This document shows, in pieces, positions 43,251 through 51,692 of a DNA stretch of 64,000 bases. This DNA is from Microtetraspora fusca. GTDB taxonomy: Bacteria > Actinomycetota > Actinomycetes > Streptosporangiales > Streptosporangiaceae. Numbering within the stretch: position 1 is the stretch's first letter; every line of letters starts with the position of its first letter. Under the pieces are notes generated by a model that was not told the origin of the DNA, made no database searches, and saw only the letters and a program-made list of their open reading frames with translations. The position numbers were made by a program, and so were the translations under genes. The DNA is taken from NCBI RefSeq assembly GCF_001570365.1, contig NZ_BBYK01000038.1, positions 562,631-626,630 on the forward strand, read 5' to 3'.

Positions 43251-43403
43251 CGGGCACCGCTGGGAGGCCCCTGGGGCGGCTGGGGAGCCGAATAGGGGAG
43301 CCGGCGCACGGTCCGTCTTACCCGAACCCTGGAGACCCGCCAGCATCACGACGGGTGGCGTCTTGGCGTGCCGCAGCCGCCGCGTCCCTGAGGGACGGCG
43401 CGG

Positions 43404-44891
43404 TCAGGAGTTCTTCGTCTTCTTCCTGGTGAAGAGTGCGAGACGGATCGAGCCGAACCGTCTGGCCGGCCCGCTGGTGAAGTCGCGGCGAAGTGCTTGG
43501 AGGCGAGGGTCGCTCGCGTACTTGGGCACGAGGTTGGGCGAGATCAGCCACACCCGCTGCAGGCTGGCCGCAGCGGCGGTGACCTCGGCGGGGGTACGCG
43601 GCTCGTACACGCCGGGCGCGTTGGTCAGGTCGATGAGGTGCTCGTACGGCGCCCCGTACACGCTGACGAAAAGGCGATATCTCTGGGGGACGTAGAGGGC
43701 GCCGTCTCCGGGGCGCTCCTCCATGGCGAGGACGGCGGCCAGCGATCGCAGGTCATCGGGGCGGCTATTCGGCTCCCGGATCGCCACCTGGGTTCCCGCC
43801 GTCAGCGCTCCGACGAGCACGATCGCCACCGCGGGCACCGCGTACGCGAGGCCTCCCCGGAGTGCGGACGCCCCGCGCTGCAAACCGATCCCGGCGAGAA
43901 GCGCGAGGGCCGGTACCACGAAGAGCACGTAGCGCGGGCTGTAGATCGGATACACCTGAGAGATCAGGAAGAAACCCAGGAGCGGCAGGACGACCCACAG
44001 CATGAGCACGGGGGTCGTCCGCGACCGCCAGGCACCGTAAGCGGCAAGACCGAGGACCACCACCGCAGCGGCGGCGTTCCCTGCGACCTCCTCGAAGAAG
44101 GCCCCGATGTCTCCCCAGCCCGGCGGGTGGACCCAGAAGAGCTGTGCCTCACGCTCTCCGGAGGCGATGGCCACGAGCGGGAGCAGGGCGACGCACGCAG
44201 CCGCGACCGAGATCACCCAGGGCAGAACACGACGGGGCCGCGCCAGCCAGACGGCCAACGCATGGGCGGGAAGCAGGAGCAGGGCGTAGAGATGAAAGCA
44301 GCCCAGCAGGAAGACGCTCACCGCGTAAGCGGCGAACCGGCGCTTCAAGGGATCGCTGAGCGCGGCGACGAGAAGCCACGTGGCCAGGACGGCGACCGCG
44401 CTGACGATGGCGTAGCTCCTGGCCTCCTGGGCGTAGCGGTCCGCCATGGGCAGCAGCGCGTAGATCAGGCCTCCATACAGACCGGCCAAGGGCCCGGCGA
44501 GCCGGCGCCCCAGTGCGGCCACGCCGAACGCCGCCGCGCCGAACGCGAGTAGCGACGGGAGACGCAGCAGGAACTCTGATCCTGTGGATGTGGAGAATGG
44601 CCGCAGAAGGATGTAGTACAGCGCGTGGACGGCGTCGATGTCCCCGATCAGCTGGCGCAGATATGACAGCGGCAGCCGGGCGACCACTCCCGAGACGGAC
44701 TCGTCCCGCCACAGCGACGGAACGGTGATCCGCCAGCTCCCCAGGGCCAGAGCCACGATGGCCGGCACCCACACGGCCGCCGTGTCCCGGCGGCCCCTTC
44801 CGACGCGCTCGCCGGGTGAATCGATGGTGGTCCCGGCCGAGGATGAGGCGTCGGTGGAGTCAGGTGAACGTAAATCAGACGCGCTGTCCAT
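43404..44891 (-). CDS. GT39/PMT-like membrane glycosyltransferase
   Basis: A 495-residue polytopic protein (about 10-12 TM helices) of the GT-C superfamily. The first outer loop has SLWRDESVS with the acidic pair typical of ArnT/PMT-type enzymes, followed by PSLLAFGAAAFGVAALGRRL. It should use a polyprenyl-phosphate sugar outside the membrane. ATG 44891 is preferred; an upstream start at 44945 is possible. It is cargo of the first integration unit (42.67-45.27 kb). Confidence 0.78.
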   Translation of the reverse strand: MDSASDLRSPDSTDASSSAGTTIDSPGERVGRGRRDTAAVWVPAIVALALGSWRITVPSLWRDESVSGVVARLPLSYLRQLIGDIDAVHALYYILLRPFSTSTGSEFLLRLPSLLAFGAAAFGVAALGRRLAGPLAGLYGGLIYALLPMADRYAQEARSYAIVSAVAVLATWLLVAALSDPLKRRFAAYAVSVFLLGCFHLYALLLLPAHALAVWLARPRRVLPWVISVAAACVALLPLVAIASGEREAQLFWVHPPGWGDIGAFFEEVAGNAAAAVVVLGLAAYGAWRSRTTPVLMLWVVLPLLGFFLISQVYPIYSPRYVLFVVPALALLAGIGLQRGASALRGGLAYAVPAVAIVLVGALTAGTQVAIREPNSRPDDLRSLAAVLAMEERPGDGALYVPQRYRLFVSVYGAPYEHLIDLTNAPGVYEPRTPAEVTAAAASLQRVWLISPNLVPKYASDPRLQALRRDFTSGPARRFGSIRLALFTRKKTKNS

Positions 44892-45225
44892 GGGCAAACG
44901 GTAATGGGCCGCGGTGGCGCTCGTGCCGAATACAACCGTGACCATGCCGCCGTGGGCGGGTCGTATGTAGGACAGGTCAGGCGCGGGCGTGGGGGACGGC
45001 GATCATGGTCAGCGCGTGCTCGACAAGGGTCCCGCCCGAGGCGTACAGGTCGAGGCGTTCGATCATGCGGCCGATCAGTGCTCGGTGATGGTCCTCCACA
45101 AGGTCACATTCTTGATCGCCGTGCAATTAGCGTGCAATTAGACAGGGTGACGAGGGGGCAATCACGGTCACTCAGGACCGACCCCAGCCGCAGGTCAACG
45201 CCCCTACGAGCCATGATCCATGCGA
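44892..45225. other. Element 1 right end, gene debris and arm site
   Basis: A 29-codon minus-strand remnant (44977-45066, IERLDLYASGGTLVEHALTM) reads like the C-terminus of a lost gene I cannot name. The tandem arm repeat is at 45120-45141. Otherwise nothing. Confidence 0.5.
45120..45141. repeat. Tandem 11-mer, right arm of element 1
   Basis: Two head-to-tail copies of CGTGCAATTAG followed by ACAGGGTGACGAGG. The same block recurs at 47330 and, varied, at 54753. Confidence 0.65.
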
Positions 45226-45269
45226 TTCCCAAGCTGACAGCGCGGATTCGATTCCCGTCACCCGCTCCA
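45226..45269 (+). repeat. tRNA-Gly 3' scar, copy 2 (att site)
   Basis: A 44-base copy of tRNA-Gly from the anticodon loop to CCA with one mismatch (CGGATTCG for CGGGTTCG). The sequence before it does not match the tRNA 5' half, so this is an attR-type scar, not a tRNA gene. Confidence 0.85.
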
Positions 45270-45340
45270 ACCGCGAAGGCCCAGGTCAGGGAATACTCCC
45301 CAACCGGTTCTTGATCATTTTCTGAGCCGATCGATCTTCG

Positions 45341-45362
45341 CGGGCCATTAACGGGCCATTAG
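45341..45362. repeat. Tandem 11-mer, left arm of element 2
   Basis: CGGGCCATTAA then CGGGCCATTAG. The G at position 3 replaces the T of element 1 in both units, showing the pair evolved together. Confidence 0.6.
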
Positions 45363-45418
45363 TTCGCGATCAGCCCACCGACCCCGCCGAGCCGTCATCC
45401 CTCATCGCGTCCGATGAT

Positions 45419-45581
45419 CTACCGCTCGATCGCGTCCGTGATCGCCCTCTCGGCCCCGCGTACCGCCTGCTGATAGATCATGGTCGCCCGCACGTTGTCG
45501 TGCCCCATCCCGGCCATCAGGTCCTTGAGCCCTGCTCCGGACTCGGCCGCGATCATGTTGCCGCCGTGACGAAGGTCGCGG
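45419..45581 (-). pseudogene. Tyrosine integrase remnant B (last ~52 codons)
   Basis: An open stretch reading RDLRHGGNMIAAESGAGLKD, LMAGMGHDNVRATMIYQQAV, ending AITDAIER then TAG. It keeps the box-II Arg/His and catalytic Tyr; everything upstream is gone. Confidence 0.8.
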
Positions 45582-45624
45582 CGAGCGCCCTCCTTTCGCC
45601 GGGCGAGGTTCTATCCCCGCCGGG

Positions 45625-46332
45625 TCAGACGAGGCGGGTGACTGTGCCGGCGTCAATCGAGTAGTACGCGCCGATGACTTTGAGCTCGCCCTTGGCGACG
45701 CGAGGAGCGAAGAGCTTGTCCTTCTTGAGCTGGTTCACCACGTCGACGGTGTTGATGCGGATCATCTTGTCGACGTCGCCACCCGAACGCGTGTAGGCCG
45801 AACGCAGGGCGACAGCGATCGCGCTCAGCTCGCCAGGCAGCTTCTTGTGCTCGTGCAGCGATTCTGCGGCGGCCGTGACGGCCCCACAGCGCTGATGGCC
45901 GAGCACGACGACGAGCGGGGTGCCGATTTCGGCTGGGCCGTACTCGGCGGCACCTGTCACCAGCGGGTCAATGGTCTGCGCGGCGGTCCGTATCACGAAC
46001 AGGTCGCCCAGCCCGGTGTCGAAGACCAACTCGGGGGGGACCCGCGAGTCGATGCACGAGAATACGACCGCGAACGGGTTCTGCTTCTGCGCCACCTCCC
46101 TGCGGCGATCGGCATCCTGGTGCGGGTGGGTGGCGGTGCCGTCCACCCAGCGACGGTTGCCCTCGCGCAGGGTTGCCCACGCCTGGTCCGGGGTGGCGGG
46201 ACCCTGGTCCGGCGCGGTCCCGTTCGACGGCTGAGCGGTGCGGGCGAATACGGCGGTGCCCGCAGATACCGCACCGGTCAGGAGGCCTCCGGCGACGATG
46301 CCGGCGCGCAGGAGGGCTCGCCGATTGATCAT
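45625..46332 (-). CDS. Secreted beta-carbonic anhydrase
   Basis: A 235-residue beta-class carbonic anhydrase with zinc ligands in FSCIDSR (Cys, Asp) and LGHQRCGA (His, Cys). The N-terminus MINRRALLRAGIVAGG has a twin-Arg-like signal, so the enzyme probably acts outside the membrane, unusual for the beta class. ATG 46332. Cargo of the second unit (45.27-47.48 kb). Confidence 0.9.
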   Translation of the reverse strand: MINRRALLRAGIVAGGLLTGAVSAGTAVFARTAQPSNGTAPDQGPATPDQAWATLREGNRRWVDGTATHPHQDADRRREVAQKQNPFAVVFSCIDSRVPPELVFDTGLGDLFVIRTAAQTIDPLVTGAAEYGPAEIGTPLVVVLGHQRCGAVTAAAESLHEHKKLPGELSAIAVALRSAYTRSGGDVDKMIRINTVDVVNQLKKDKLFAPRVAKGELKVIGAYYSIDAGTVTRLV

Positions 46333-46643
46333 GCGATTTGGCGTGCAACAGGAGGTGCCGCCATGCCGACACACCAGGCGATGCAACGCTCAGTACGCTC
46401 TATGCTACATATAGTCACATTTGCCACGATACACCCGCTTCGGCTGGCGAGGGTGAGGGCGATGTAGGTGCCCACCTGGTAGTGGTCCGACTGCCGGACG
46501 CGGACGCTGGTCCTTCACACGGATGAACTTCTCGGCGCACACGTGTTGCAGTCTCGCGAGACGAACGGATCCTCCGAGGGTAGTCGTCCTGTTCCTCGTG
46601 ATCGCCGCGCTTGTCGGTGCCGACCGACCAGCGCGCAAGCCCA
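46333..46643. other. Intergenic debris, no gene recognised
   Basis: Holds short open stretches on both strands and an A/T-richer patch near 46400-46435 compared with the rest of the region. Nothing identifiable. Confidence 0.4.
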
Positions 46644-47105
46644 TCAGTTCCAGAACTGGATCTTGTACAGCTCCACCCGGGCGATTGCGTAGGGGAAGCC
46701 GGCCTCCTGTTCGGTCTGAAGGATCTTGGTGGCCACCCGTGCAGACCAGGTCGTGTCACTCCGCCCCAGGTCGAACTCCACATCGTGTGCGTAGCTGGAC
46801 GCCCACGCTCCGGCGCCGACCAGCCCCGACTTCGACAGGAGCCGCCCGGTCCACAGCTCTTTCCAGGCGTCCACCGGTGGAGGCTCGTCCCACAGCTCGA
46901 ACCGGACATGCGCCGTGTCGGTGTATGCGCTTGTCACCTGGATGACGAGCCCGTCGTCGCCCGCAGCGACCCGGTCATCTCCTGGTGGTTCGATCTCCCC
47001 GTTGACCGCCGATCCCGCCAAACGGCCGTTGATGACCTCGGCCACGCTGAAGACTCCGTATTCGGGACTCACTCCGTCTGTGACCGCGCGAAGGGGGGTA
47101 CTCAT
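46644..47105 (-). CDS. Hypothetical protein, 153 residues
   Basis: Not recognised. ATG 47105 begins MSTPLRAVTDGVSPEYGVFS. The protein is mixed alpha/beta with many acidic and Trp residues (FELWDEPPPVDAWKELWTGR) and no TM or signal. It lies on the same unit as the carbonic anhydrase but 311 bases from it. Codon use is like its neighbours. Confidence 0.55.
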   Translation of the reverse strand: MSTPLRAVTDGVSPEYGVFSVAEVINGRLAGSAVNGEIEPPGDDRVAAGDDGLVIQVTSAYTDTAHVRFELWDEPPPVDAWKELWTGRLLSKSGLVGAGAWASSYAHDVEFDLGRSDTTWSARVATKILQTEQEAGFPYAIARVELYKIQFWN

Positions 47106-47329
47106 GGTTTCCATCTTTCTTCGATCTCCGTCCGCGGATTCCCAACGCGGTGATCACGAGGAGCGGGAGAAGGAGAGCCAACTGTAGTTGATCTAGACCA
47201 GCATGCGCTGATCGTAATGATCGGCCGCAGCTCGGACAGATTCTCGCTCGTGATCCACTTGGCCTCCATGCTGAAGGCCACTCCGGTTGGAGGCGCCGCA
47301 CAGGAAGAGCCAGGCCGCTAGCTGATCGT

Positions 47330-47351
47330 CGTGCAATTAGCGTGCAATTAG
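47330..47351. repeat. Tandem 11-mer, right arm of element 2
   Basis: Two copies of CGTGCAATTAG followed by GCAGGGTGACGAGGGGTCAA, nearly the same as the block at 45120. Confidence 0.65.
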
Positions 47352-47435
47352 GCAGGGTGACGAGGGGTCAACCACGGTCACTCATGACCGGCCCCATGCC
47401 CAGGTCAGCGCCCCTAACAGCCGTGATCCATGCGA

Positions 47436-47479
47436 TTCCCAAGCTGACAGCGCGGGTTCGATTCCCGTCACCCGCTCCA
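47436..47479 (+). repeat. tRNA-Gly 3' scar, copy 3 (att site)
   Basis: A perfect 44-base copy of 42624-42667. It is followed by the same AAGGCCCAGGTC hairpin block as the true tRNA. Confidence 0.88.
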
Positions 47480-47573
47480 CGAGCGAAGGCCCAGGTCAGG
47501 GAGTAGATCCCCACCCGGGCCTTGATCATTTCTGGGGTTGTTCGATCTTCGCGGGCCACGTGATCAGCCCGTC

Positions 47574-47630
47574 GGAGCCAGCAGCTCGGCCAGGCCGCCG
47601 CTCTCATCGTCATCGCGTCCGACGATCTTC
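47574..47630 (-). pseudogene. Integrase remnant C (C-terminal tail only)
   Basis: The bases match the last ~20 codons of remnant A (the acidic DDDE tail region after AIERQI). The gene is cut off there and DUF6247 follows. Confidence 0.5.
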
Positions 47631-47710
47631 TCAGTCGCCGGTAGGACCCAGTCCTCATGAACGATGTCGTCCCCCTCTGTACTCTCTGTAGACGGGGAAG
47701 GGAGCACGCC

Positions 47711-48037
47711 ATGACCGCGCAACCGCACGACTTCATGCCCAGCGAGACGCTGTTGCCGGAGAAGAACCTTCGAGCCATACGGGCCGCCCTTGTCGTCCCT
47801 GAGGACCGCGAAGCCTTCGATGCGGGGTTGAAGGCGGTGCTCGATGAGGTCAGGGTGAGCCTTGACCTTGCGGCACTGAACACATTCGTGCATCGCTGGT
47901 GGATCTCCGCCTGCGACTCCGCACGAGACCCTGAAGGCCGTCGGCAGATGCATGCCCGCGCCAAGCAGATTCTGGCCGGCGAGCCCGCCCCCGCGGGGAA
48001 GCTGTGGCGCGAGATCCTTACCGCTCGCTCGTGCTGA
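47711..48037 (+). CDS. DUF6247-like protein
   Basis: A 108-residue soluble protein resembling actinobacterial DUF6247 (VVPEDREAFDAGLKAVLDEV, RWWISACDSARDPEGRRQMH). ATG 47711 has GGGAAGGGAG upstream. Such genes are frequent in accessory regions, often in pairs with small toxin-like genes; no partner is seen here. The function is unknown. Confidence 0.6.
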   Translation: MTAQPHDFMPSETLLPEKNLRAIRAALVVPEDREAFDAGLKAVLDEVRVSLDLAALNTFVHRWWISACDSARDPEGRRQMHARAKQILAGEPAPAGKLWREILTARSC

Positions 48038-48047
48038 TTGATCTTCG

Positions 48048-48069
48048 CGTGCCATTAACGTGCCATTAG
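48048..48069. repeat. Tandem 11-mer, left arm of a further element
   Basis: CGTGCCATTAA then CGTGCCATTAG, the same as at 42740, again followed directly by an integrase 3' end. No tRNA scar is left beside it, so the boundary with the previous unit was deleted. Confidence 0.65.
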
Positions 48070-48142
48070 CTCCGATCAGCCCACAGGAACCCGGACCTCA
48101 CCGGAGCCACGGACCCTTGTCGCCATCGCGCCCGGCGATCTG

Positions 48143-48460
48143 TCACTCGATCGCATCCGTGATCGCCTTGTCCGCCCCGCGTACGGCGTGTTGATAGATC
48201 ATGGCCGCCCTGACATTGTCGTGCCCATCCGCGCCATGAGGTCCTTGAGGCCCACCGGACTCGGCGGCCAGCATGTTGCCAGTATGACGAAGGTCATGAA
48301 AGTGGAGACCAGGGAGACCCATCTCCTTGACCGCGTCCCCCCAGCGCGTACGGGTGCTGAAGCCGCTGCGCCGCAACGCTCCACCCTTGGCGCCCCGGGC
48401 CGTCACCGCACCACGCAGCGCCGTAGTCAGCCTCCTCGCCGACATCAGCGCCACGCCGCC
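48143..48460 (-). pseudogene. Tyrosine integrase remnant D
   Basis: Contains GAKGGALRRSGFSTRTRWGD, LHFHDLRHTGNMLAAESGG, then after a small deletion HDNVRAAMIYQHAVRGADKA. It is the closest relative of remnant A. Upstream of 48460 the integrase stops abruptly. Confidence 0.8.
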
Positions 48461-48540
48461 GCCTGAACCTGCGCTCCACCACCGGCCAGTTCATCATGAT
48501 CTCGGCTGCTCGGCTACTGGCCTCTGGCATGATCCGCCAC

Positions 48541-49007
48541 ATGCGAACTCGGCTCTTCTTCGTACGTCACGGGGACTCTGTCCACCAGAAAGAAGGCGTG
48601 ATAGGTGGACCCAGAGGATGCCGCGGCCTCACCGACATTGGACGCGAACAGGCCGCGCTACTTGGCCGGCAGATCACCGCCGACATCGGCAGCGACAAGA
48701 CGATCATCTACTCCTCACCCCTGCCACGAGCCGTGGAGACAGCCGCCGCGATTTCAACGATCAGCGGCCTACCCTCATCACAGGACTGCGGACTCTGCCC
48801 ACCGTCATCCTCGTCGGCCACGCCGAGACGGTCGAGATCTCGTTCAACGCTCTCGGACTACTGCCGGTCCATCGCCCCTTCGACCTGAAGGTGCCCCCCG
48901 CCTCGATAACAGAATGGGTCACCGACCAAGACCCCACACAGTGGCCACCCCCCAGATGGACACTCGTTCGATTCAACGAAACCCGGCGCAGCTCACAATG
49001 CGAGTAG
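48541..49007 (+). pseudogene. Histidine phosphatase, internally deleted
   Basis: ATG 48541 begins MRTRLFFVRHGDSVHQKEGV with the catalytic RHG motif, and SSPLPRAVETAA follows. After about residue 80 the frame is lost; the C-terminal part (TVILVGHAETVEISFNAL; PPPRWTLVRFNE) with the second catalytic His is in another frame. A central segment of the usual fold is missing, so the gene is dead. Confidence 0.75.
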
Positions 49008-49176
49008 GTACATAAGGGCTTATATCCACCTTCGACGCATGAGCGTCAGCTAGATCACACTGGAGATACGACCTAGCGCTGCGCCACCGTATGAACCGTT
49101 CATCACTGAAGACTTGGATGTCGGTAATCGACCCGAAGGCCCGGTCGCGGGAGGGCCACGACAGTAGTCTGCCCGG

Positions 49177-50781
49177 ATGGCCGTGACCGACTTCTCGTAT
49201 AGCGCGTTTGAGCATTCCCGTGGGTACCAGGATGCCGCCACGCGGCTGTCCGTACGGAACCGGCTAGTGCCCCCCATGTCTGGCAGCGAACTGTGGGGCT
49301 GGCTCGGCCCGCTGATCGTGGCGCTGTTCGGCGCCTTCCTGCGTTTCTACCGCCTCGGCACGCCCAAGGCGGTCGTCTTCGACGAGACGTGGTACGCGAA
49401 GGACGCCTTCTCGACGATCAAATACGGCGTCGAGCGCGCGTTCGTCGACAATGCCAACGATCTGCTGGTCGCCGGCAATACCGACATCTTCAAGCACTGC
49501 GACAAGGTGGACGAGTGCGCCGGATACGTGGTGCACCCGCCGCTGGGCAAGTGGATGATCGGTGTCGGCGAGCTGATCTTCGGGATGAACCCGTTCGGCT
49601 GGCGGTTCGCCACCGCGCTGGTCGGAGCGATCTCGATCTTCGTCCTGGCCCGGCTGGCCCGCAGAATGACCCGCTCGACCGTACTTGGCTGCCTGGCCGG
49701 GTTCCTGCTGTCGCTGGACGCGCTGCACTTCGTGCTGTCCCGTACGGCGCTGCTGGACAACTTCCTGATGTTCTGGGTCCTGGCCGGGTTCGCCTGCCTG
49801 GTGGTCGACCGGGACAAGGTGCGGGAGGCGCTGTCCGAGTGGCGCGAGTCCGCCGCCTCGCTCGATGTCGGTCCCCGGCTCGGCTGGCGGCCCTGGCGGC
49901 TGGCGGCCGGACTGTGCCTGGGCGCGGGCCTCGCCACGAAGTGGACCGCAATCCTGTTCATCGCCGCCTTCGCGGTCATGGTGCTGCTGTGGGACGCGGG
50001 CGCGCGGCGCGCTGTGGGGCTGCGCCGGCCGTACCGCGAGACCCTCCGGCTGGACGTGCCGTTGGCCGCGGCGTGGACGGCCCTGGTGCCGGCCATCGTT
50101 TACGTCTCCTCGTTCGCGGGCTGGTTCGCCTCCGACAAGGGGTACGGCCGGAAGTGGGAGCAGGCCACGTCGAGCGGCCCGGTCTTCTTCGTCTTCGACT
50201 CGCTCCGTTCGTGGCTGAGCTACCAGCTTCAGGTGCTGAGCTTCCACACCGGGTTGGAGGAGACGCACCCCTACCAGTCCGAGCCGTGGAGCTGGCCACT
50301 ACTGCTGCGTCCTGTGGCGTTCTTCTACGAGTCGCCCAAGACCTGCGGCGCCGACCGCTGCTCGTGGGCCGTGCTGGGCACCGGAACCCCGGTGATCTGG
50401 TTCGGCGGCCTGGCCGCGATGATCGGCATGATCACGTGGTACGTGGCGACCCGCGACTGGCGGGCCGGCGCGGTGCTGCTGGCGTACGCCGCGGGCTGGC
50501 TGCCATGGTTCTACTACGCGATCGCCGACAACCGGACGATGTACCTGTTCTACGCGCTGCCGATGCTGCCGTTCATGATCCTCGCGATCGTGCTCGCCTG
50601 CGGCCTCATACTTGGGCCGGCTGTACCAGGCAGGCGGCGACTGATCGGATCTATAGCTGTCGGCGCCTTCGCGCTGTTCGCGCTGGCCAACTTCTGGTGG
50701 CTCTATCCCGTCATCAGTGGTGAGGTCATCCCCTACCAGGACTGGTACGACCGAATGCTTTTCAAGAATGGCTGGATCTAA
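49177..50781 (+). CDS. Protein O-mannosyltransferase (Pmt family)
   Basis: A 534-residue GT39 enzyme that moves mannose from polyprenyl-phosphate-mannose to exported proteins. The catalytic loop VVFDETWYAKDA (Asp-Glu) is at residues 67-78, VHPPLGKW follows in the first outer loop, and about 11 TM helices are seen; the end IPYQDWYDRMLFKNGWI is typical. Full length and intact. ATG 49177, with ATG 49276 possible. It ends 60 bases before a tRNA-Gly scar, so it lies inside or at the edge of an integrated unit, which is odd for a housekeeping gene. Confidence 0.9.
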   Translation: MAVTDFSYSAFEHSRGYQDAATRLSVRNRLVPPMSGSELWGWLGPLIVALFGAFLRFYRLGTPKAVVFDETWYAKDAFSTIKYGVERAFVDNANDLLVAGNTDIFKHCDKVDECAGYVVHPPLGKWMIGVGELIFGMNPFGWRFATALVGAISIFVLARLARRMTRSTVLGCLAGFLLSLDALHFVLSRTALLDNFLMFWVLAGFACLVVDRDKVREALSEWRESAASLDVGPRLGWRPWRLAAGLCLGAGLATKWTAILFIAAFAVMVLLWDAGARRAVGLRRPYRETLRLDVPLAAAWTALVPAIVYVSSFAGWFASDKGYGRKWEQATSSGPVFFVFDSLRSWLSYQLQVLSFHTGLEETHPYQSEPWSWPLLLRPVAFFYESPKTCGADRCSWAVLGTGTPVIWFGGLAAMIGMITWYVATRDWRAGAVLLAYAAGWLPWFYYAIADNRTMYLFYALPMLPFMILAIVLACGLILGPAVPGRRRLIGSIAVGAFALFALANFWWLYPVISGEVIPYQDWYDRMLFKNGWI

Positions 50782-50840
50782 AGAGGACTTTCGTCGAGAA
50801 GACGGCGCCTGATCTGGCCGGACAGCGCATATCTCGTGTC

Positions 50841-50866
50841 GGGTTCGATTCCCGTCACCCGCTCCA
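50841..50866 (+). repeat. tRNA-Gly 3' scar, copy 4 (26 bases)
   Basis: GGGTTCGATTCCCGTCACCC and six more bases match the T-arm to CCA of tRNA-Gly exactly. GACAGCGC at 50821 may be the separated start of the longer scar. The following bases GAGCGAAGGCCCAGA match the flank of copy 3. Confidence 0.75.
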
Positions 50867-51194
50867 CGAGCGAAGGCCCAGACCAGGGAGCACATCCCAA
50901 CCCGGCCCTTGATCACCTCCACGGCCTTCACTCGAGTGCCAGGTCAGCCGATCATGAGGAGCCGCCACGCTATCAGCGGTCCGATGTATTACTCGGGCCG
51001 GCGCGATCAGGTCGCGGCCAGCGGTGCGCCGATCTGGATGTCGAAGTACGCCACCAGATCATCTCCATCGACAGTGCCCCGACGCGCGTCGATGATCACA
51101 ACCGTTCCGACCACGATGCCGGCGAAGCTGGTGCCGGATCGCCGGGACTGTTCGATGCGCTCCGTGACCGGACGGCGGACCACCTCGGTAAGAA
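50867..51194. other. Region between scar 4 and integrase remnant E
   Basis: Begins with a degraded copy of the post-tRNA hairpin (CCCGGCCCTTGATCA). An open minus-strand tail (residues after ALRRSD of remnant E, to a stop at 51007) reads through foreign sequence and is not recognisable. Confidence 0.4.
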
Positions 51195-51640
51195 AGGCGT
51201 CACTACGGCGGAGCGCACTCACCTCACCCCATCTCAGGCTCGCGAAGGTCGCCAGCAGGACCAGGGCGCGGAACCGCCGGTCCTGCGTGCAGTCGGCCCG
51301 GCCATTCATGCCCATCTTCCACAGCGCCCGCTCGGCATCACCTCTTGTCGTGAAGACCTCGGGATGGCTGCGCATCTCGCCGTGCCGCTGGAAGCTCAGC
51401 CGGTAGGCACGGTTCCTGAGCTTGCGAACGTTGCCGACTGGACGACGGCCTACCCTCTCGGCCAGCTCGAAGACCTGGGCCACAGTGAGCACCGGGCGTT
51501 CCTCGGGATGCTCGTCGCCGGCCCCGCGGATCCGGCACGGGTTGGCGGGGATGATCTAGTTGTCCTTGACGGCCGTCATCAGCACCGCCCGCAGCAGCCG
51601 GTACGCCTTGGCCGCCATCGAAGCCGACACACCATTGCCG
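51195..51640 (-). pseudogene. Tyrosine integrase remnant E (central part)
   Basis: Reads MAAKAYRLLRAVLMTAVKDN, then an in-frame TAG at 51556, then NPCRIRGAGDEHPEERPVLT, VAQVFELAERVGRRPVGNVR and ALVLLATFASLRWGEVSALR (box I Arg). It covers the part missing from remnants A, B and D; the catalytic C-terminus is missing here. Confidence 0.82.
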
Positions 51641-51646
51641 AGTGTT

Positions 51647-51661
51647 TCAACGAATCGTTGA
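51647..51661. promoter_or_regulatory. Operator-like dyad overlapping a -35 box
   Basis: TCAACGA-A-TCGTTGA is a 15-base dyad whose right arm overlaps TTGACA (51658-51663). The HTH gene starts at 51693, so autoregulation is likely. Confidence 0.5.
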
Positions 51662-51692
51662 CAATAGACTGTTCATGGTCCATCCTGGGCGC

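Noticed and set aside
45226..45269. A second tRNA-Gly gene
   Set aside because: Only the 3' half matches; the preceding bases cannot form acceptor or D-arm. Same for 47436 and 50841.
48973..49215. Minus-strand gene between the phosphatase remnant and pmt
   Set aside because: An 80-codon open frame with no ribosome site and no recognisable motif; it overlaps the pmt start.
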